Shown here: positions 6,153-7,245 of the stretch, piece after piece
Layout: each line of letters starts with the position of its first letter
How positions within the stretch are numbered: position 1 is the stretch's first letter
NCBI GenBank assembly: GCA_022732315.1
Contig: JAIJUV010000125.1
Location: forward strand, 1-7,245
Source: Prevotella sp.
GTDB taxonomy: Bacteria > Bacteroidota > Bacteroidia > Bacteroidales > Bacteroidaceae
DNA: 7,245 nt
Direction of reading: 5' to 3'
Made by a program: the position numbers and the translations under genes
Notes under the pieces: model-generated
Seen by the model: only the letters and a program-made list of their open reading frames with translations
Told to the model about the DNA's origin: nothing
Database searches by the model: none

Positions 6153-6411
6153 ATGCAGTATGTGCCGAATATAAAACCAAAATCATTAGCATTTGTCACG
6201 ACGAACAAATGCACTGCTGCTTGTCGTAATTGTTGCTTTAACTGTAGTCCCAAAAATAATAAGCGACTTAAGTTAAAAAATATTCTAGCTATAATAGGAC
6301 AAGTTGTAGAAGATTTTTCCTTCTGTAGAATCGTGTATCTTCACAGAAGGAGAATGTACTTTGCTTAAAGAAGACATCTCTGAGTTTTTAAAAGGAAATA
6401 TACTAATTTAA
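6153..6411 (+). pseudogene. Truncated and frameshifted radical SAM enzyme (N-terminal remnant)
   Basis: From ATG 6153 the frame encodes a radical SAM start: LAFVTTNKCTAACRNCCFNC, with the iron-sulfur cluster motif CxxxCxxC at Cys20, Cys24 and Cys27 and two more cysteines at 28 and 31. This frame stops at 6366-6368, but the homology moves to the next frame, which reads PSVESCIFTEGECTLLKED, the family's second conserved block (usually FTGGE) for binding SAM. Removing one T from the five-T run at 6314-6318 joins both blocks into an 85-residue reading frame ending at TAA 6409-6411. Radical SAM enzymes of this kind usually have 300 or more residues, so the barrel's remainder and any SPASM-type domain are missing and the gene is also truncated. 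The first Gly of GGE is Glu here. The cysteine pattern resembles peptide-modifying radical SAM proteins, but the subfamily and substrate cannot be named. It has an intact promoter. Confidence 0.82.
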
Positions 6412-6422
6412 TTTTATCTTTT

Positions 6423-6926
6423 ATGATTTATCATTCTTCATATTCAAAGCAACTGTTAATCTCAACCATTTTATTTATGGTTATTCTGATTTCAGCATTG
6501 GTTTATATGATATATCAATTATCGTATATACCAAAATTTTCGGCGAAATTTTATATCATTTGTTGTGCATTTCTAATCGTTTGTTCAACTATCATCCATA
6601 GTTTTTGTCACCAAATTCGCAATGTTGAATTTAGGGATGGTGTACTTATTCTTCATAAGTTTTGTGGAGCTATAGATATTCCTGCAAAGCATATTATTGC
6701 AATTGGAAGAAAAACGCCTATTGCAAAAGATATTAGGTTGTTTGCTGTAGGTGGATTATTCGGATACATTGGAACATTCAGAGGGAATGATTGTGGGCAG
6801 TATAAGGCATACGTTAACAATGGTTCAAATGCATTTTATGTTAAAACGGAAGATGGAAAATGCTATGTTGCTAGTTGTAATAATGCAGAAGAGTTAATAG
6901 AATTGGTTAAACAACGGATTCATTAG
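6423..6926 (+). CDS. Two-helix membrane protein with bacterial PH-like domain
   Basis: This 167-residue protein has two transmembrane helices, about residues 10-33 and 41-62, joined by a short loop, and a soluble domain at about 64-167. That domain resembles bacterial PH domains of the bPH_5 (PF10882) type: VEFRDGVLILHKFCGAIDI, then RLFAVGGLFGYIGTFRGND (105-123) and a C-terminal helix AEELIELVKQRI. The GGLFGYIGTF block is the most telling part. Such proteins are small membrane-anchored domains without known enzymatic activity, and their role is unclear. The ATG at 6423 is the first start in frame, 11 bases after the end of the radical SAM remnant and without a promoter of its own that I can see, so it is probably read from the promoter at 6073. 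The DNA is much more AT-rich than the FKBP and peptidase genes, which suggests acquired DNA. The domain assignment is by recognition only. Confidence 0.8.
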   Translation: MIYHSSYSKQLLISTILFMVILISALVYMIYQLSYIPKFSAKFYIICCAFLIVCSTIIHSFCHQIRNVEFRDGVLILHKFCGAIDIPAKHIIAIGRKTPIAKDIRLFAVGGLFGYIGTFRGNDCGQYKAYVNNGSNAFYVKTEDGKCYVASCNNAEELIELVKQRIH

Positions 6927-6936
6927 AAAAATAAGA

Positions 6937-6993
6937 GGGTATATCATAAGTTTTGCAAATGGGGTGACCCCTGCAAGCACTTATGATATACCC
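6937..6993. terminator. Long near-symmetric hairpin between convergent genes
   Basis: A perfect 15-bp pair (6937-6951 with 6979-6993) encloses a second pair ttgca/tgcaa (6953-6957 with 6972-6976) and a third GC-rich pair gggg/cccc (6961-6964 with 6968-6971) around TGA. The whole 57 bases are almost symmetric about position 6965-6966. Read on the minus strand it is followed by tcttatttttct, a good T tract, so it should end the minus-strand gene whose stop is at 7010. The plus-strand side has a weaker T content (ttaatatttct), so it may also end the PH-domain transcript, which stops 10 bases before it. Confidence 0.75.
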
Positions 6994-7009
6994 AGTGAGT
7001 TAATATTTC

Positions 7010-7245
7010 TCACTTCTCATGCATATAGTGTATAACCATTCCATCTTTTTTAGCTATATAAATAGAGGCGACACCACCGTAACTGTTTGGTGGTAAGCTT
7101 CCCTCCATCAGCCAGCTATGTTGAAACTCTATAATGTTGAAAGGAGTTTCCTCCTTTATGACATCTTTGCCATAAATGTCATTTAGGTAGCAAATGCCTA
7201 TTTGGGCTGCTACCTCAGATGAGTTAATAAGCTCTTTTCCGAATC
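7010..7245 (-). CDS. NTF2-fold immunity-type protein, C-terminal part (5' end outside window)
   Basis: On the minus strand the frame is open from the right edge (first full codon at 7243-7241) to TGA at 7012-7010, giving 77 residues with no start in view. The visible part reads AAQIGICYLNDIYGKDVIKE (residues 12-31), then a tryptophan at residue 44 followed by EGSLPPNSYGGVASIYIAKK (47-66), and ends DGMVIHYMHEK. The order of a YG turn, Trp, G(S/T)LP, GGVA and a final DG.V strand matches NTF2-fold immunity proteins (the PF15631-like group, also called YbbC/YhhH). Family members are thought to protect cells against polymorphic toxins, but most are untested. Whether a toxin lies beyond the right edge cannot be seen. 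A strong hairpin with a T tract follows the stop. The DNA is AT-rich like the neighbouring PH-domain gene. No signal sequence can be judged because the N-terminus is missing. Confidence 0.75.
   Translation of the reverse strand, partial: FGKELINSSEVAAQIGICYLNDIYGKDVIKEETPFNIIEFQHSWLMEGSLPPNSYGGVASIYIAKKDGMVIHYMHEK

Noticed and set aside
1..7245. CRISPR array, tRNA or rRNA genes, insertion sequence
   Set aside because: No regularly spaced long repeats, no cloverleaf-like or ribosomal sequence and no transposase frame were seen on either strand.

Overview
The window looks like chromosomal DNA of a member of the Bacteroidota, most likely a gut Prevotella/Segatella-type Bacteroidales. The reasons are promoters of the TTTG / TAnnTTTG type, no Shine-Dalgarno sequences before most genes, AT-rich leaders, and several protein families typical of the group (paired FKBP-type isomerases with an FKBP_N domain, a bacteroidetal type II glutaminyl cyclase, a small membrane-anchored PH-domain protein). 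The genus is inferred from style only.

Region 1 (1-2494) is a run of three same-strand FKBP-type peptidyl-prolyl isomerases. The first is cut by the window edge, the second is a predicted lipoprotein, and the third has a signal peptide and a lysine/alanine-rich tail. Gaps are 72 and 40 bases with no recognisable promoter. The run ends in a 9-bp hairpin followed by a 20-bp hairpin with a GCAA loop, so it is probably one transcript making periplasmic or envelope folding factors.

Region 2 (about 2491-5988) starts with a TAnnTTTG promoter overlapped by a nested inverted repeat, then an Lrp/AsnC-family regulator. 25 bases later comes a 582-residue fusion of a class I glutamine-amidotransferase-like peptidase C26 domain with a membrane-dipeptidase-like (M19) domain. 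After an 88-base spacer with two sets of 7-base tandem repeats comes an exported M28-type glutaminyl-peptide cyclotransferase, and then a strong terminator. The three genes may be one transcript concerned with gamma-glutamyl compounds, dipeptides and N-terminal glutamine, under an amino-acid-sensing regulator; this functional link is an inference.

Region 3 (about 6000-7245) changes abruptly to AT-rich DNA and looks like accessory DNA. A very good promoter drives the remnant of a radical SAM enzyme that keeps its CxxxCxxC motif but is broken by a one-base frameshift and lacks most of the protein. 11 bases later is a two-helix membrane protein with a bacterial PH-like domain. A long near-symmetric hairpin separates it from a convergent minus-strand gene cut by the right edge, whose 77 visible residues resemble the C-terminal part of NTF2-fold immunity proteins. 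The impression is of a decayed peptide-maturation or toxin-immunity island next to conserved housekeeping genes.
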